Source: Verrucomicrobiaceae bacterium (lineage in GTDB: Bacteria > Verrucomicrobiota > Verrucomicrobiia > Verrucomicrobiales > Akkermansiaceae). From it: a DNA stretch of 64,000 nucleotides. Positions 40,423 through 49,831 of this stretch are shown in pieces (within the stretch, counting starts at the first letter, position 1; each line of letters starts with the position of its first letter). The stretch is taken from positions 1 through 64,000 of the forward strand of contig JAIXPW010000250.1 in NCBI GenBank assembly GCA_027485995.1, read 5' to 3'. A model generated the notes under the pieces. That model was not told the origin of the DNA and did no database searches. It saw only the letters and a list, made by a program, of their open reading frames with translations. The position numbers and the translations under genes are program-made.

Positions 40423-41915
40423 GGCGATGCGGCGGCCTTCGCTTTGAGAAGGGCCAGCAGGGTCGGGCCATCGATCAGATCGCCGCCTTGCCCGAGCTGG
40501 ACGTTGATGCCGTCCAGATTCCCGAGTGCGTAGAGGTCCGACCCCATCCGGTCCGGGGTGCCCATGGTGCCGAAGGTGATGCGCTTGCCGGTCATCCTGC
40601 CGATGCGTTCGGAGAGACCGTATGCGTAGGCGGGCGGGGCCACGATCCTCAAGACTGCGGCAGCCCGGCTATCGGAGAGCACCGTGCCATTTCCGAGGAG
40701 GGAAAGGTCGTCGCCAATGAGCCGGGCATCGGTGCAGGTCAGCAGCCCGCCCCGCAGCAGGAAGACAGCGATGCCCCGGTCGAAGCGGATGTCAGCCTGA
40801 GGCGGCAGGCTGGTGTAAAGTCCGCGTCCCTCAATCAGGAAGTCTCCCTGCCAGGAGGCGGGAAAGGCAAGGAAGCCCCGGAAATGACCAAAGGCACGGA
40901 AGGCATCGACGGAGACAAGGCGTTGGTTCGGGACGGTGACTTTGAAGGATTCCTTCGGCGGAAGGTTCAAGTCGATGGCGATCGGGAGGTTTCCTGCGAA
41001 GGCGAGCTTGGCGATCAATTGGAACGGAATGCCGCTGGCCTCGGCGGAAATGGGGCCGATCTCGAGGATGGGCGACTGCCAGTTGAGGGGAACTTTCAAA
41101 TCACGGATGACCTCATGCCCGAGACCCTTGATCGACTCCAAGGTTGCAAGCGAAGAGGCGGGAGCGCCCGCAGCCGGAAGGTCCGCATTGAAATGGTCCG
41201 CTTCGAGAAGGGTACGTGCCTGGCTTCCGGCAACGATGGCGAGCGAGCCATGTCTCACATGAATCCATGAGGTGGGCACGGAGACGGACGAGGACGCGGC
41301 AGGTGCGAGCGGCGTGTTCTCGATCGAAGGCTGTGGAGGAGGAAGCGCGACCGCGCCGGGCGGGACGGCCGCGATGGTGGGTGGGGGACCCTGGGTGGGC
41401 GGAACGGCCGCGATGGTCGGGGGGGGACCCTGGTCAGGCGCGGTGGGTGAAGGACCTGCTGCGGCCACGACCGGAGGAGCTTGGACGATGGGCGGTGGGC
41501 CGGAAAGATGGGCGATCAGTTCGATCGGAATAACGGCTTTTGGCGCATCGAGCTGGATCGAATGCATCTCGATCCGCTTCTGCAGCCAGGCCATCCACTT
41601 CGGCCAGATCTGGATCGAGGTGGCGGTGAAGAGCGGTTCATGGACACTTGACCGCAAGGCGGGAGGCTGTTGGATAACGATGCCGTTGATCCGGATCCCA
41701 TCCCACGGTGACCACGAGGCCCTCTCCACGGCGGCTTCGAAACCGGTGCGGCTGGAGATCTTGGCAGCGACCCAACGTCGGCCCGGAGGAAGGGCCAGCC
41801 AGAGGTTGCTCAGAAAGAAGAGAAGGACAGGGAGGGAGCCTAACAGGAACAAGCCCTTGATCCATCGGCGGCGGAACCACTGGTGGGATTTTCCCGGCTG
41901 GGCTCCTGCGCTCAT
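40419..41915 (-). CDS. AsmA-like inner-membrane-anchored envelope protein
   Basis: 498 aa with one N-terminal membrane helix (GLFLLGSLPVLLFFLSNLWL) and a large periplasmic part with beta-strand pattern. The opening (ALPPGRRWVAAKISSRTGF, SWSPWDGIRINGIVI) resembles the start of AsmA/YhdP-type proteins, which act in lipid transport or outer-membrane homeostasis. A Pro/Ala-rich linker (about 140-195) contains QGPPPTIAAVPP twice. Co-located with waaA, so an envelope role is reasonable. Family assignment is tentative. Confidence 0.6.
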   Translation of the reverse strand: MSAGAQPGKSHQWFRRRWIKGLFLLGSLPVLLFFLSNLWLALPPGRRWVAAKISSRTGFEAAVERASWSPWDGIRINGIVIQQPPALRSSVHEPLFTATSIQIWPKWMAWLQKRIEMHSIQLDAPKAVIPIELIAHLSGPPPIVQAPPVVAAAGPSPTAPDQGPPPTIAAVPPTQGPPPTIAAVPPGAVALPPPQPSIENTPLAPAASSSVSVPTSWIHVRHGSLAIVAGSQARTLLEADHFNADLPAAGAPASSLATLESIKGLGHEVIRDLKVPLNWQSPILEIGPISAEASGIPFQLIAKLAFAGNLPIAIDLNLPPKESFKVTVPNQRLVSVDAFRAFGHFRGFLAFPASWQGDFLIEGRGLYTSLPPQADIRFDRGIAVFLLRGGLLTCTDARLIGDDLSLLGNGTVLSDSRAAAVLRIVAPPAYAYGLSERIGRMTGKRITFGTMGTPDRMGSDLYALGNLDGINVQLGQGGDLIDGPTLLALLKAKAAASP

Positions 41916-41918
41916 GCG

Positions 41919-42695
41919 TTATTTCTTTCTCGTCGGTGAGGGCTTTTCGGGTGCCGGCTTGTTGGCCGGTTCCTTGTCCTTGGCTCCAGATGACGGATCT
42001 GGCACCGCCTTGCCCAACGCAAACCGGATCACGAGGCTCTTGTCGAGCAAGCGGGTTCCTTCGCTGGAGATCTCCTGCACGCGGTAAACCAACAGGCCGT
42101 GTTTCTTGTCGGCGTATTGGCCCACGGCGATGTTCTCCTTGATTCTGGCGAGGGTGTTTTCCTCCTCGAAACGCCATTCGTGTCCGGTCCATGCGCCGAG
42201 GATGCTGGAAGAATCCGCGTTGATGTCCTCGATTCGTTTCAAATCGCCATTCGGAGACCGGAACACATCGTCCTTGGCCGAGTAACGCAGCGTCGAGATG
42301 GTTGCGGCAGTTCCCGTGCAGGTGAGCGTCCAATGGTCGGGGCCGGACTGCCTCAGAATGATGGCGACATCCTCCTTGGGCTTGAACTCACGCGCCGCCC
42401 AGAGCTTGAGATACTCGTCGTATTCCTCCTTGGTGAGGCCAAGGTTTTCATCGAAGGGCAGTGGCGCCCCGGGCTTGGCCTTGGCGGAAGTCTGCTTGAA
42501 CCATTCCGGGTTCTTGCGGGCGGCCTCCTCGACCTTGACGACATATTTCTCGATCTCCGGCGGTGGCATCACGATGCCGATCTGGGCACGAACCGGTGTG
42601 TCCTTTTCAAGAAGACCGGCAAACACGGCGGGGACTTCGGCAGCGGGAAGGTGGGCGACCATCGCGGCGGCCAGGGGAAGGAAAAGGCGTTTCAT
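41919..42695 (-). CDS. Secreted hypothetical protein (258 aa)
   Basis: Sec signal peptide MKRLFLPLAAAMVAHLPAAE fixes the ATG at 42695. The mature protein has no family I recognise; it ends in a Lys/Pro-rich tail. It is the first gene of the minus-strand run leading to the AsmA-like protein (three-base gap), rsmD and waaA. Confidence 0.65.
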   Translation of the reverse strand: MKRLFLPLAAAMVAHLPAAEVPAVFAGLLEKDTPVRAQIGIVMPPPEIEKYVVKVEEAARKNPEWFKQTSAKAKPGAPLPFDENLGLTKEEYDEYLKLWAAREFKPKEDVAIILRQSGPDHWTLTCTGTAATISTLRYSAKDDVFRSPNGDLKRIEDINADSSSILGAWTGHEWRFEEENTLARIKENIAVGQYADKKHGLLVYRVQEISSEGTRLLDKSLVIRFALGKAVPDPSSGAKDKEPANKPAPEKPSPTRKK

Positions 42696-42874
42696 GCAGG
42701 CAGATCGTGGCTGAAAGTGCCCGTCGATCCTTGGAATGACAAGCGGCAACTGACCAGAGGACGTCCTGAGCTGGCGGAACAGCATCCACTTCGGGGCCCG
42801 GCTGATCATTTTGAATCCAATGATGCCCGCAAGTCCTCGGTGGATCATGTCCGGACCGGCATTGGCAGTTCTTG

Positions 42875-44500
42875 TCACTTTTCAAGAACCTGACCATCCG
42901 CTTTCAAACGGGATTGGAGAACGGGATAGGAAAGATCCTGAACACTGACGCCCTGCTCGATCGAGAGCACGGCAGCGGTGGCGGCACTTTGGGAGAGGAT
43001 CATGAAGACCGGCTCCATGCGGATGCTGCCGTAGGCGATGTGGGAGCTGGAAAGACAGACCGGAACGAGGAGGTTGTCGGCCTGACCTTTCTTCGGGACG
43101 AGCGAGCCGTAGGAGATCTGATAGGGCTTGAGGCCCACGCCGATGTCGCCCTCGTTCTGAACGTTGCCCTTTTCCGTGACGTAACGGCGGACGTTGTGGG
43201 AGTCCATGGTGTAACTGCCCATGCCGACCGACTCAGGGGTTGGCTTTTTCCTCGTCAGCTCGTTTTCGGTCATGACGAAACGGCCGACCATGCGCCGCGC
43301 CTCGCGGATGTAGAGCTGGCTTGACCAATGGCCGTTGTCGGCGAACTCATCCTTCGGCAATCCCCAGGCCTGCATCTTCGAGCGGACTTCCTGCGGCACG
43401 CGGGGATCGGTGGACACAAACCAGAGCAGACCTTTTTGATAGGACTCGTGGGCCTTGATGATCTCCAGGCGTCTTTCATACGAGGCTTCCGGATAATCCC
43501 AGTTTCCCCCGATGAAGTCGAAGCTGAAGGGCCCGTGGTTGTTGGTGTCGGTCTTGTGGTTGGGGAGGGGATCGAACTTGGAGAAGAAGTCCTTCCAGCC
43601 GGACTCGAAGACCCGGGCGAGGAGTTCAAACTGCGCCGGATCGTAGCCCTCGGGTTTCTCAAAGGGCAGCCGGTTGGCGGGATCGTTGGTGAGGCACATG
43701 CGAAAGCAGTAGGCCTGGATCCGCTTGTCGCCTTCACCGCGGACGCCGGGAGGCTCGGCTTGCACGCCGGCGACAAGCCCGCTGTTGGGGTCACCAGGGA
43801 TGACGTGGGGGCTGATGGGGGATTTCACCGCGCCGAAGTGGTGGGCATGATGGAGGACTCCGACCTGGTTGCCGTTGTGCGTTTCGCCATGGACGGAGTT
43901 CGCCTCGCGCCCGACGTGGTGGTCGACTCCGGCGGCGGCCATGAGGTCGCCCTCGTAGGTGGCGTCGAGGAACCTCTTTCCGATGTAAGTCTTCCCGCTC
44001 TGCATCGTGATCGAAACGATCCGCGTGCCCTCCATGTTCACGCCTTTCTGCCGTTCCAGCCATTCATCGCGAACGACGGGAATTTTGAACTCCTTCACGT
44101 ATCCCTCAAACACCTGCTCGGCGACATGGGGTTCGAAGATCCACATCGTGCGGTTGGCTCCGTCCATGGCGGGAGTGCCCTGGCCGACATTGCCGTAGTC
44201 TTCCTTCTTCTGCTGGACCCAGGCTCCTGGCTGGCCGTAGTGCTGCCAGATGCGGTGGTAGAAGTCGCGCGCGAGTCCGCCGATGACCGACTTGTCACCG
44301 GTATCGGTGAAACCAAGCCCGCCGCTGCTGAGTCCGCCGAGGTGCTTTTCCGGGCAGACGATGACGACGGATTTTCCCATCTTCGTGACCTGCACGGCGG
44401 CGATCACGGCGGCCGAGGTGCCACCGTAGATCACGACATCGTGCTCCATAGTGGCCGCGTGGCCGAGAAGGCTGGTGAGCAGGAGGATGAGGGCTTTCAT
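42875..44500 (-). CDS. Secreted FAD-dependent oxidoreductase (PF12831 type)
   Basis: 541 aa. Signal peptide MKALILLLTSLLGHAATM, then the FAD-binding strand VVIYGGTSAAVIAAVQ and the family's PEKHLGGLSSGGLGFTDTG segment; LVPVCLSSSHIAYGSIRMEP is the C-terminal family motif. Exported enzymes of this type are numerous in Verrucomicrobiota and Planctomycetota and usually lie near glycan-degradation genes; the substrate is unknown. Divergent from the ketoreductase cluster, with a 96-base spacer containing the palindrome TGACGTCA (44561-44568). Confidence 0.85.
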   Translation of the reverse strand: MKALILLLTSLLGHAATMEHDVVIYGGTSAAVIAAVQVTKMGKSVVIVCPEKHLGGLSSGGLGFTDTGDKSVIGGLARDFYHRIWQHYGQPGAWVQQKKEDYGNVGQGTPAMDGANRTMWIFEPHVAEQVFEGYVKEFKIPVVRDEWLERQKGVNMEGTRIVSITMQSGKTYIGKRFLDATYEGDLMAAAGVDHHVGREANSVHGETHNGNQVGVLHHAHHFGAVKSPISPHVIPGDPNSGLVAGVQAEPPGVRGEGDKRIQAYCFRMCLTNDPANRLPFEKPEGYDPAQFELLARVFESGWKDFFSKFDPLPNHKTDTNNHGPFSFDFIGGNWDYPEASYERRLEIIKAHESYQKGLLWFVSTDPRVPQEVRSKMQAWGLPKDEFADNGHWSSQLYIREARRMVGRFVMTENELTRKKPTPESVGMGSYTMDSHNVRRYVTEKGNVQNEGDIGVGLKPYQISYGSLVPKKGQADNLLVPVCLSSSHIAYGSIRMEPVFMILSQSAATAAVLSIEQGVSVQDLSYPVLQSRLKADGQVLEK

Positions 44501-44596
44501 GCGGCTGAATACAGGCTGAGTTGTGGCCTCATTGCAGCAAAGGTGCCGCGACGACGGCCCTTGACGTCACGAGTCCGTGGTCGCGACACTGCGGGT

Positions 44597-45322
44597 GTGC
44601 GAAGCATCTTGATCACAGGCGGAAATGGCGGACTGGGGCGAGGGATCGGGCGGTATTTCCTGGAAAAGGATCCGGAGTGTCGCGTCTGGCTGGGCGTGCG
44701 TTCCAAGCGTGGGGCGGCGGAGACACTGGCAGTGGAGTTTTCCGGGCGCTGTCGGCTGGTGGATCTGGATGTGACCGATGCGAAGGCCTGGGAGCTGGCG
44801 GTTTCCACGATTGTGGATGCCGATGGTCGGCTCGACGTGCTGGTCAACAATGCCGGACTGCATCGCGATCATCTGCTGGCGGCGATGCCTGCGGAGTCCT
44901 GGCATGAGGTGATTTCCTCGAATCTCGACTCGGTCTTCCATGGCTGCCGGGCGGTGGTGACGCCGATGATGCGCCAGCGGTTCGGTCGGATTGTGAACAT
45001 TGCCTCCCTGAGTGCGATCCTGCCGCCGATGGGCCAGACGAACTACGCGGCGGCGAAGGCCGGGGTGGTGGCATTTTCCCGAACCATGGCCAAGGAGGTC
45101 GCCCGGGCGGGGATCACGGTGAACTGCCTTCTCCCAGGCTACATCGAGACCGAGGCCCTTTCCGGCATGGATGAGGAGGCGAGGAAGGTGGCCAGACAGG
45201 GCATCCCGGTGCGGCGCTTCGGAAAGCCGGAGGAGGTGGCTTCGGCAGTGTTCTTTCTCGCTTGTCAGGATGCGGGGTATGTCACAGGTTCCGCCTTGAA
45301 GATCGACGGCGGAATCTTCTGA
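44597..45322 (+). CDS. Short-chain dehydrogenase, 3-oxoacyl-ACP reductase-like (FabG)
   Basis: 241 aa SDR. TGGNGGLGRGIG binds NADPH, NNAG is the structural motif, and the catalytic residues are S137, Y150 and K154 (YAAAK), with the usual 13-residue Ser-Tyr spacing. The C-terminal YVTGSALKIDGG is typical of FabG. The only sensible start is the GTG at 44597, directly before SILITGG. First gene of a six-gene cluster; the carrier protein 19 bases downstream suggests it reduces a carrier-bound beta-ketoacyl substrate. Confidence 0.87.
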   Translation: MRSILITGGNGGLGRGIGRYFLEKDPECRVWLGVRSKRGAAETLAVEFSGRCRLVDLDVTDAKAWELAVSTIVDADGRLDVLVNNAGLHRDHLLAAMPAESWHEVISSNLDSVFHGCRAVVTPMMRQRFGRIVNIASLSAILPPMGQTNYAAAKAGVVAFSRTMAKEVARAGITVNCLLPGYIETEALSGMDEEARKVARQGIPVRRFGKPEEVASAVFFLACQDAGYVTGSALKIDGGIF

Positions 45323-45341
45323 CAAGAAACGAACGAACCAA

Positions 45342-45602
45342 ATGTCCCAGGGTCCCGAGCTGCGTCTGAAAATCAAGGAGGTGATGGTGGAGGAGTTGAT
45401 GCTCGATCAGGACGCAGAATCCATCGGGGACACGGTCCCGATCTTCGGAGCGGGCGGCTTGGGCCTTGATTCGGTGGACGCACTTCAACTGGTGGTGGCT
45501 CTGGACAAGCATTTTGGTCTGAAGATCGGCAACTCGGATGAGGCCAAGGGCGTTCTCGAAAGCGTGGAAACCATCGCTCGTGAGATCGAGAAGCCCGCTT
45601 GA
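45342..45602 (+). CDS. Acyl carrier protein 1
   Basis: 86 aa four-helix carrier protein. GLDSVDALQ contains the serine (S44) that receives phosphopantetheine. It is not the housekeeping AcpP type (sequence around the Ser is GLGLDSVD rather than GADSLD) and sits directly after the ketoreductase; its stop overlaps the region of the next gene's upstream codons. Confidence 0.88.
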   Translation: MSQGPELRLKIKEVMVEELMLDQDAESIGDTVPIFGAGGLGLDSVDALQLVVALDKHFGLKIGNSDEAKGVLESVETIAREIEKPA

Positions 45603-45613
45603 TCCCGGCCCAC

Positions 45614-46654
45614 ATGTCTGATGGCAAAGCATCTTCCGGCCTTTGGAAAAAGGTCCTGGTGTTCCTGCTGAAGCTCGTGCTCACCGGCGGCTGTCTGGCC
45701 TGGGCGCTTTCACAGGTGAATCTCAGCGATTCCGTCTTTTCCCGTTCCGGTGCGGTGGATTATCGCTGGATGGGGGCCGGCGTGGTGATGGCCGGACTGA
45801 CCGTGATGCTGACGGCGCTGCGCTGGAGGCTGTTCCTCATCGCACAGGGGGTGGACCCCGGGATGCGCCGCACGGCCGAACTGACCCTGATCGGCAACCT
45901 TTTCAACCTGCTCTCGATCGGCGGCATCGGCGGGGATGCCGCGCGGGTGCTGTTGTTGATCCGAGAGCATCCGCAGCGGAAACTGGCGGTCACGATGGCG
46001 GTAATGGTCGATCATCTGGCAGGGATGGTGTCGCTTGCCGGGATGTTCTTCATTGTCTCGGTGGCGAAGTTCGACTCGCTGGCAAACCAGAGCCACCTGG
46101 GCAAGGGCGTGATCCACTTCGCGTGGGTTTACCTTTCAGGTGGTCTGGTCCTCGTCCTGCTGTGTTTCCTGGCTGCCTCGCCACCGGTCCACCGGCGCAT
46201 TCATGCGAACGGAAGGGAGTGGAAATGGGAGCTGCTGAGGAGGGTGCCGGAGACCTACGATGTCTATCGTAGAAAGTGGCCGCTGGCGCTGGCCGGGGTG
46301 GCTGTTTCCTTCGTGATGCTGCTGGCCTACTTCCTGTCTTTCTGGTGCGGACTGCGTGCAGTAGGAGGCACTGCCTCGGCGGGCACCTTGCTTTCGGCGA
46401 TGCCGGTGATCGACTCGGTCAGCGCCCTTCCCATTTCGGTGGGCGGGTTGGGTGTGCGTGAAAAGCTTTTCGAGATCCTGATGAGTGACCTGGCTGGGAC
46501 GCCACCGGAAATCTCAGTAGCGGCCTCGTTGGCGGGGTTTGCATGCAGCTCGTTCTGGGCTTTCATCGGAGGACTCCTCTTTCTGAGGAAAAGGGACCGG
46601 GTCACGGTCGCGGAGTTGGAGCGTGTGGACCAGAAGACAGGACAGGACGGATGA
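45614..46654 (+). CDS. Lysylphosphatidylglycerol synthase TM-region family membrane protein
   Basis: 346 aa with about eight membrane segments, of the PF03706 (UPF0104) family. GNLFNLLSIGGIGGDAARVLLL and ALPISVGGLGVREKLF are its two signature segments. Members are thought to flip or modify lipids. It lacks an aminoacyl-transferase domain. The ATG at 45614 follows the carrier stop by 11 bases. In this cluster it may move the lipid product across the membrane (inference). Confidence 0.82.
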   Translation: MSDGKASSGLWKKVLVFLLKLVLTGGCLAWALSQVNLSDSVFSRSGAVDYRWMGAGVVMAGLTVMLTALRWRLFLIAQGVDPGMRRTAELTLIGNLFNLLSIGGIGGDAARVLLLIREHPQRKLAVTMAVMVDHLAGMVSLAGMFFIVSVAKFDSLANQSHLGKGVIHFAWVYLSGGLVLVLLCFLAASPPVHRRIHANGREWKWELLRRVPETYDVYRRKWPLALAGVAVSFVMLLAYFLSFWCGLRAVGGTASAGTLLSAMPVIDSVSALPISVGGLGVREKLFEILMSDLAGTPPEISVAASLAGFACSSFWAFIGGLLFLRKRDRVTVAELERVDQKTGQDG

Positions 46655-47508
46655 ACGAACACCAAGGAGATCCAGGGCTGGCGGTTTGCCTGGCCTCGTC
46701 ATTTTGTGGCTATCATGCGCACTCGGGTTTTCTCAACGGACTCGATCGGCTCGGCCTCCGTCCCGGCAGGATCGCCGGAGCCTCGGCAGGAGCCCTGACC
46801 GGTGGATTGTGGGCGGCGGGCGTTCGTGGCGAGAAGCTTGAGGCACTGATGATGTCACATCGTTTCAAACGGGCGTTCTTCGATCTGCTTTCCATCCCGC
46901 GGTTCCATTTGTTGTTCTTCAATCTGGGGCCGAGTGGGGTTTTTTCCGGGTCGCGCCTGCGGAGATTCCTGATCCGGCTGATTGGGGATCGGCGCATCGA
47001 GGAGCTTCAAGATCCGGTGCTTGAACTGGCGGTCTCCAATCTCACCCGAAACTGCATGCAGTTGAAAAGGGAGGGCTCGCTGGTGGATTTCATGATCGCC
47101 AGCCTGGCTGTGCCGCTGCTTTTCACGGTCCAGAAGGTGGGGGGAGAGGACTATGTGGATGGCGGTGTTGCCAATGAGACCCCCTTTGAACACTGGCTCG
47201 ACGATCCCTCGGTCCACACCATTCTGGTCCACTACATCCGTCACAATGAGAGCCGCCGTTTCATTCCGTGGTGGAACGGCACCAGTGTCGCGGCGACCGC
47301 CCACTCGGTGGCGGCGGCGGAGCTTTTCGAGAAGCGGAAGTCGCTGGCTGCGAAGTCCGGCAAGAAGGTCGTGTTCCTGGAAACGCGGACGGTTCACCCC
47401 GGGATCTTCCAGTGGAGGACCGCGCGGAGCCTCATCGACGCGGGAGCCTTGACCGCGGCTGGGCTCGGCTCGGATCCGGGTCTTTCCAGCTTGCGGGCAG
47501 CTCGTTGA
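46651..47508 (+). CDS. Patatin-like phospholipase/acyl hydrolase
   Basis: 285 aa. GASAG (S45) is the nucleophile elbow and DGG (D170) the second catalytic residue. The usual Gly-rich oxyanion loop is replaced by SSFCGYHAHSGFL, a divergent form. No signal peptide, so cytoplasmic or membrane-surface. ATGA overlap with the membrane protein gene shows coupling. It could release or transfer an acyl chain from a lipid or from the carriers in this cluster. Confidence 0.82.
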   Translation: MNEHQGDPGLAVCLASSFCGYHAHSGFLNGLDRLGLRPGRIAGASAGALTGGLWAAGVRGEKLEALMMSHRFKRAFFDLLSIPRFHLLFFNLGPSGVFSGSRLRRFLIRLIGDRRIEELQDPVLELAVSNLTRNCMQLKREGSLVDFMIASLAVPLLFTVQKVGGEDYVDGGVANETPFEHWLDDPSVHTILVHYIRHNESRRFIPWWNGTSVAATAHSVAAAELFEKRKSLAAKSGKKVVFLETRTVHPGIFQWRTARSLIDAGALTAAGLGSDPGLSSLRAAR

Positions 47509-47529
47509 AGTCACAGGGTCCGGTCTCTC

Positions 47530-47778
47530 ATGAGCGAGAAAGTTGACGGCATCACGGTGATTGGGTGGCTGCGGAGCGAGGAGATCCTGATGCTGGAAGA
47601 GGGCTTCTCGGTGCAGGATGACCTTTTCCTGGCCGGACTCGATTCCATGGCGGTGATGCAGCTTGTGGTGGCGGCGGAGGAACGCTTCGGAGTGCAGTTG
47701 CAGGCGGTCGATCTAACCAAAGAGAATCTCGGCACGGCGGAGTCGCTCGCAGCTTTGATAGATGAACACCGCGCATGA
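47530..47778 (+). CDS. Acyl/peptidyl carrier protein 2
   Basis: 82 aa; LAGLDSMAVMQ holds the phosphopantetheine serine (S39). It is clearly different from carrier 1 and is nearer the peptidyl/aryl carrier type (GLDSM). The stop overlaps the next gene (ATGA), which suggests that the FAD oxidoreductase acts on a substrate bound to this carrier. Confidence 0.85.
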   Translation: MSEKVDGITVIGWLRSEEILMLEEGFSVQDDLFLAGLDSMAVMQLVVAAEERFGVQLQAVDLTKENLGTAESLAALIDEHRA

Positions 47779-49019
47779 TCCGGGACGTCGATGTGGCAGT
47801 GATCGGAGGCGGCAGTGCGGGTCTGGCCGCAGCCGTCATGGCGTCGCGTCAAGGCGCACGGGTGATGCTGCTGGAGCGGCAGGGCTTTCTCGGCGGGATG
47901 GGAACGGCCTCGCTGGTGCATACTTTCTGCGGGCTCTATCTTCTGAGCAGCGCGCCCGACGCGGAGATGGCGAACCCGGGTTTCCCTTCCGAAATGGCGG
48001 GGCGGATGATCGCCGCCACGGGACTGGGACCGATCCGGATGGGCAGGCTCGACGTGCTGCCCCAGCACCCGGCGGATTTCGTGCGGATCGCGGATGAGTT
48101 GGTGAAGGCCGAATCTTCCCTCACGGTCCAGTGGCACACCGAAGTCGTCGGAGTTCGGAAGAATGAAGGGCGATGGGAGATCGACTGGTCTTGCCGTGGT
48201 TCGTTGGGAAAAACACTCAGCACGGTGATCGTCGATGCCTCAGGGGATGCGGTGACGGCTCCGTGGATCGGAGCGGCGCATGAGGTCGCCCCAAGGCTCC
48301 AGCGGCCAGCTTATGTCTTCGGAATTCAGGGGGTAAGATCATTCCCTGACGAGCGTCGGCTTCAGTTGGCTGGAATGCTGGTCGAGGGGATTCGTGCGGG
48401 TGTTCTTTCCAAGGCGGCGCTGGGGCTTTCCTTTCGCCCCTCCGGTCGTCCCGGTGAGCTGTTCGGCACGCTCGATCTTGCGGGCGAGGAAAGTGGTTCG
48501 ATCTATGATCCGCTCGATCCCGTAGGGCTCAGTGCACTGGAAGCCGAGGGACGTCGCGTGGCCTCTGGAGTGGTGGCCTGCCTGCGGGAGATGGATCCGG
48601 AATGGAGGGCGGCGTTCGTTTCCCAATGGCCGGCGCGGGCTGGCATCCGGGAAAGCCGCCGCTGGGTGGGGCGGGTGTGTTTGACCGGAGCGCAGATCGA
48701 AGCCGGCAGCCGTTTCGAGGACGAGATTGCGCTCGCGACCTGGCCGATGGAGCTTCGTGAAAACACCCGCGGACCGAAATGGCGGTTTCCGGTGGAGGAT
48801 CGTCCGACCGGTATTCCCCTCGATTGTCTGCGCATTCCGGATCATGACGACTTCTTCGTCGCCGGTCGCTGCATTTCCGTCGATCACGAGGCCCAGGCCT
48901 CGATCCGGGTCATGGGCACCTGCTTTTCCACGGGACAAGCGGCGGGTCTGGCTGCCGCGATGAAGGCAGGTGGAGGAGAGCCGACCGCCTCGTCCATGCG
49001 TCGGATCGCCGGAAGTTGA
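47775..49019 (+). CDS. FAD-dependent oxidoreductase, carrier-cluster type
   Basis: 414 aa of the same superfamily as the exported ones but with no signal peptide. VAVIGGGSAGLAAAVMASRQG binds FAD, LGGMGTASLVHTF is the following loop, and FFVAGRCISVDHEAQASIR is the C-terminal family motif. Translationally coupled to carrier protein 2. Probably oxidises, desaturates or hydroxylates an acyl or aminoacyl group; unknown. Confidence 0.83.
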   Translation: MIRDVDVAVIGGGSAGLAAAVMASRQGARVMLLERQGFLGGMGTASLVHTFCGLYLLSSAPDAEMANPGFPSEMAGRMIAATGLGPIRMGRLDVLPQHPADFVRIADELVKAESSLTVQWHTEVVGVRKNEGRWEIDWSCRGSLGKTLSTVIVDASGDAVTAPWIGAAHEVAPRLQRPAYVFGIQGVRSFPDERRLQLAGMLVEGIRAGVLSKAALGLSFRPSGRPGELFGTLDLAGEESGSIYDPLDPVGLSALEAEGRRVASGVVACLREMDPEWRAAFVSQWPARAGIRESRRWVGRVCLTGAQIEAGSRFEDEIALATWPMELRENTRGPKWRFPVEDRPTGIPLDCLRIPDHDDFFVAGRCISVDHEAQASIRVMGTCFSTGQAAGLAAAMKAGGGEPTASSMRRIAGS

Positions 49020-49156
49020 AACTTCCTGGAACCCCTCTCAGATCGGGATTGCCTGCGGTCCCGGGACACGCCACGTTCACCTCATGTCGTGCCCGCCGAG
49101 GTTCATGGAACGCCTGAGGCGGCGGGTGTTCACGAAGACGGGCAAGGTTGTTGTAA

Positions 49157-49831
49157 ATGGATGTCTTTCCCATGAATAAAGTCCGCCCGGATCCGTCGAA
49201 TCCACTGACGGGGCCATCCGAGCCCGTCGAGTCCCGCGCCAAAGGGGAGCCGGATGACGACGCCTTGCTCGTCACACGGGCCCAGAAAGGTGACCTGCGG
49301 GCCTACGACGAACTTGTGATCCGGCACCGGGGAAGAATTTTCGCCATGGTCCGCAACATGATCCACCACGAAGCCGACGCCTGGGACCTCTCCCAGGATG
49401 TCTTCGTGAAGGCGTGGCAGGCTCTGCCTCGATTCGAGGCGAAGGCCCGCTTCTCGACCTGGCTGTTCCGGATCGCCCACAACGTCGTCTATGACTGGAC
49501 CCGCAAGCGGAAGATCGACAGCGCGGGGGAATTCAATGATGAGATCTTTGATCGCGATCAGATCGACCCGCTGGCCAGCACCGCCCCTTCGGGAGCCGAC
49601 GCTCCTGACCTGTCCATGGAGCACGGCGAGCTGCGGATGAAGATCCAGGCCGCCCTTTTCAAGCTTTCCGCCGAGCATCGCGAGTCAGTGATCTTGAAAG
49701 ATGTTCAGGGTCTGTCGTATAAGGAAATCGCCGACGCCATGGGGTGCACCATCGGCACGGTCATGAGCCGACTTTTTTACGCCCGTCAGAAACTCCAAGC
49801 CCTACTCAAGGATGAATACGAAACCCGATGA
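49157..49831 (+). CDS. ECF-type RNA polymerase sigma factor
   Basis: 224 aa. Region 2 (ADAWDLSQDVFVKAWQAL, FSTWLFRIAHNVVYDW) and region 4 (LSAEHRESVILKDVQGLSYKEIA, CTIGTVMSRLFYARQKL) are clear. A second ATG at 49172 is an alternative start. It overlaps the following anti-sigma-like gene by 20 bases and probably drives a stress regulon including its own operon. Confidence 0.92.
   Translation: MDVFPMNKVRPDPSNPLTGPSEPVESRAKGEPDDDALLVTRAQKGDLRAYDELVIRHRGRIFAMVRNMIHHEADAWDLSQDVFVKAWQALPRFEAKARFSTWLFRIAHNVVYDWTRKRKIDSAGEFNDEIFDRDQIDPLASTAPSGADAPDLSMEHGELRMKIQAALFKLSAEHRESVILKDVQGLSYKEIADAMGCTIGTVMSRLFYARQKLQALLKDEYETR

Noticed and set aside
43328..44596. Long N-terminal extension in frame with the ketoreductase
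   Set aside because: Runs antisense to the exported FAD oxidoreductase; the SDR domain starts at the GTG at 44597.
44555..44596. TTGACG at 44559-44564 as promoter of the carrier cluster
   Set aside because: No -10 hexamer at a suitable distance; the palindrome TGACGTCA overlaps it, so it is noted but not called.
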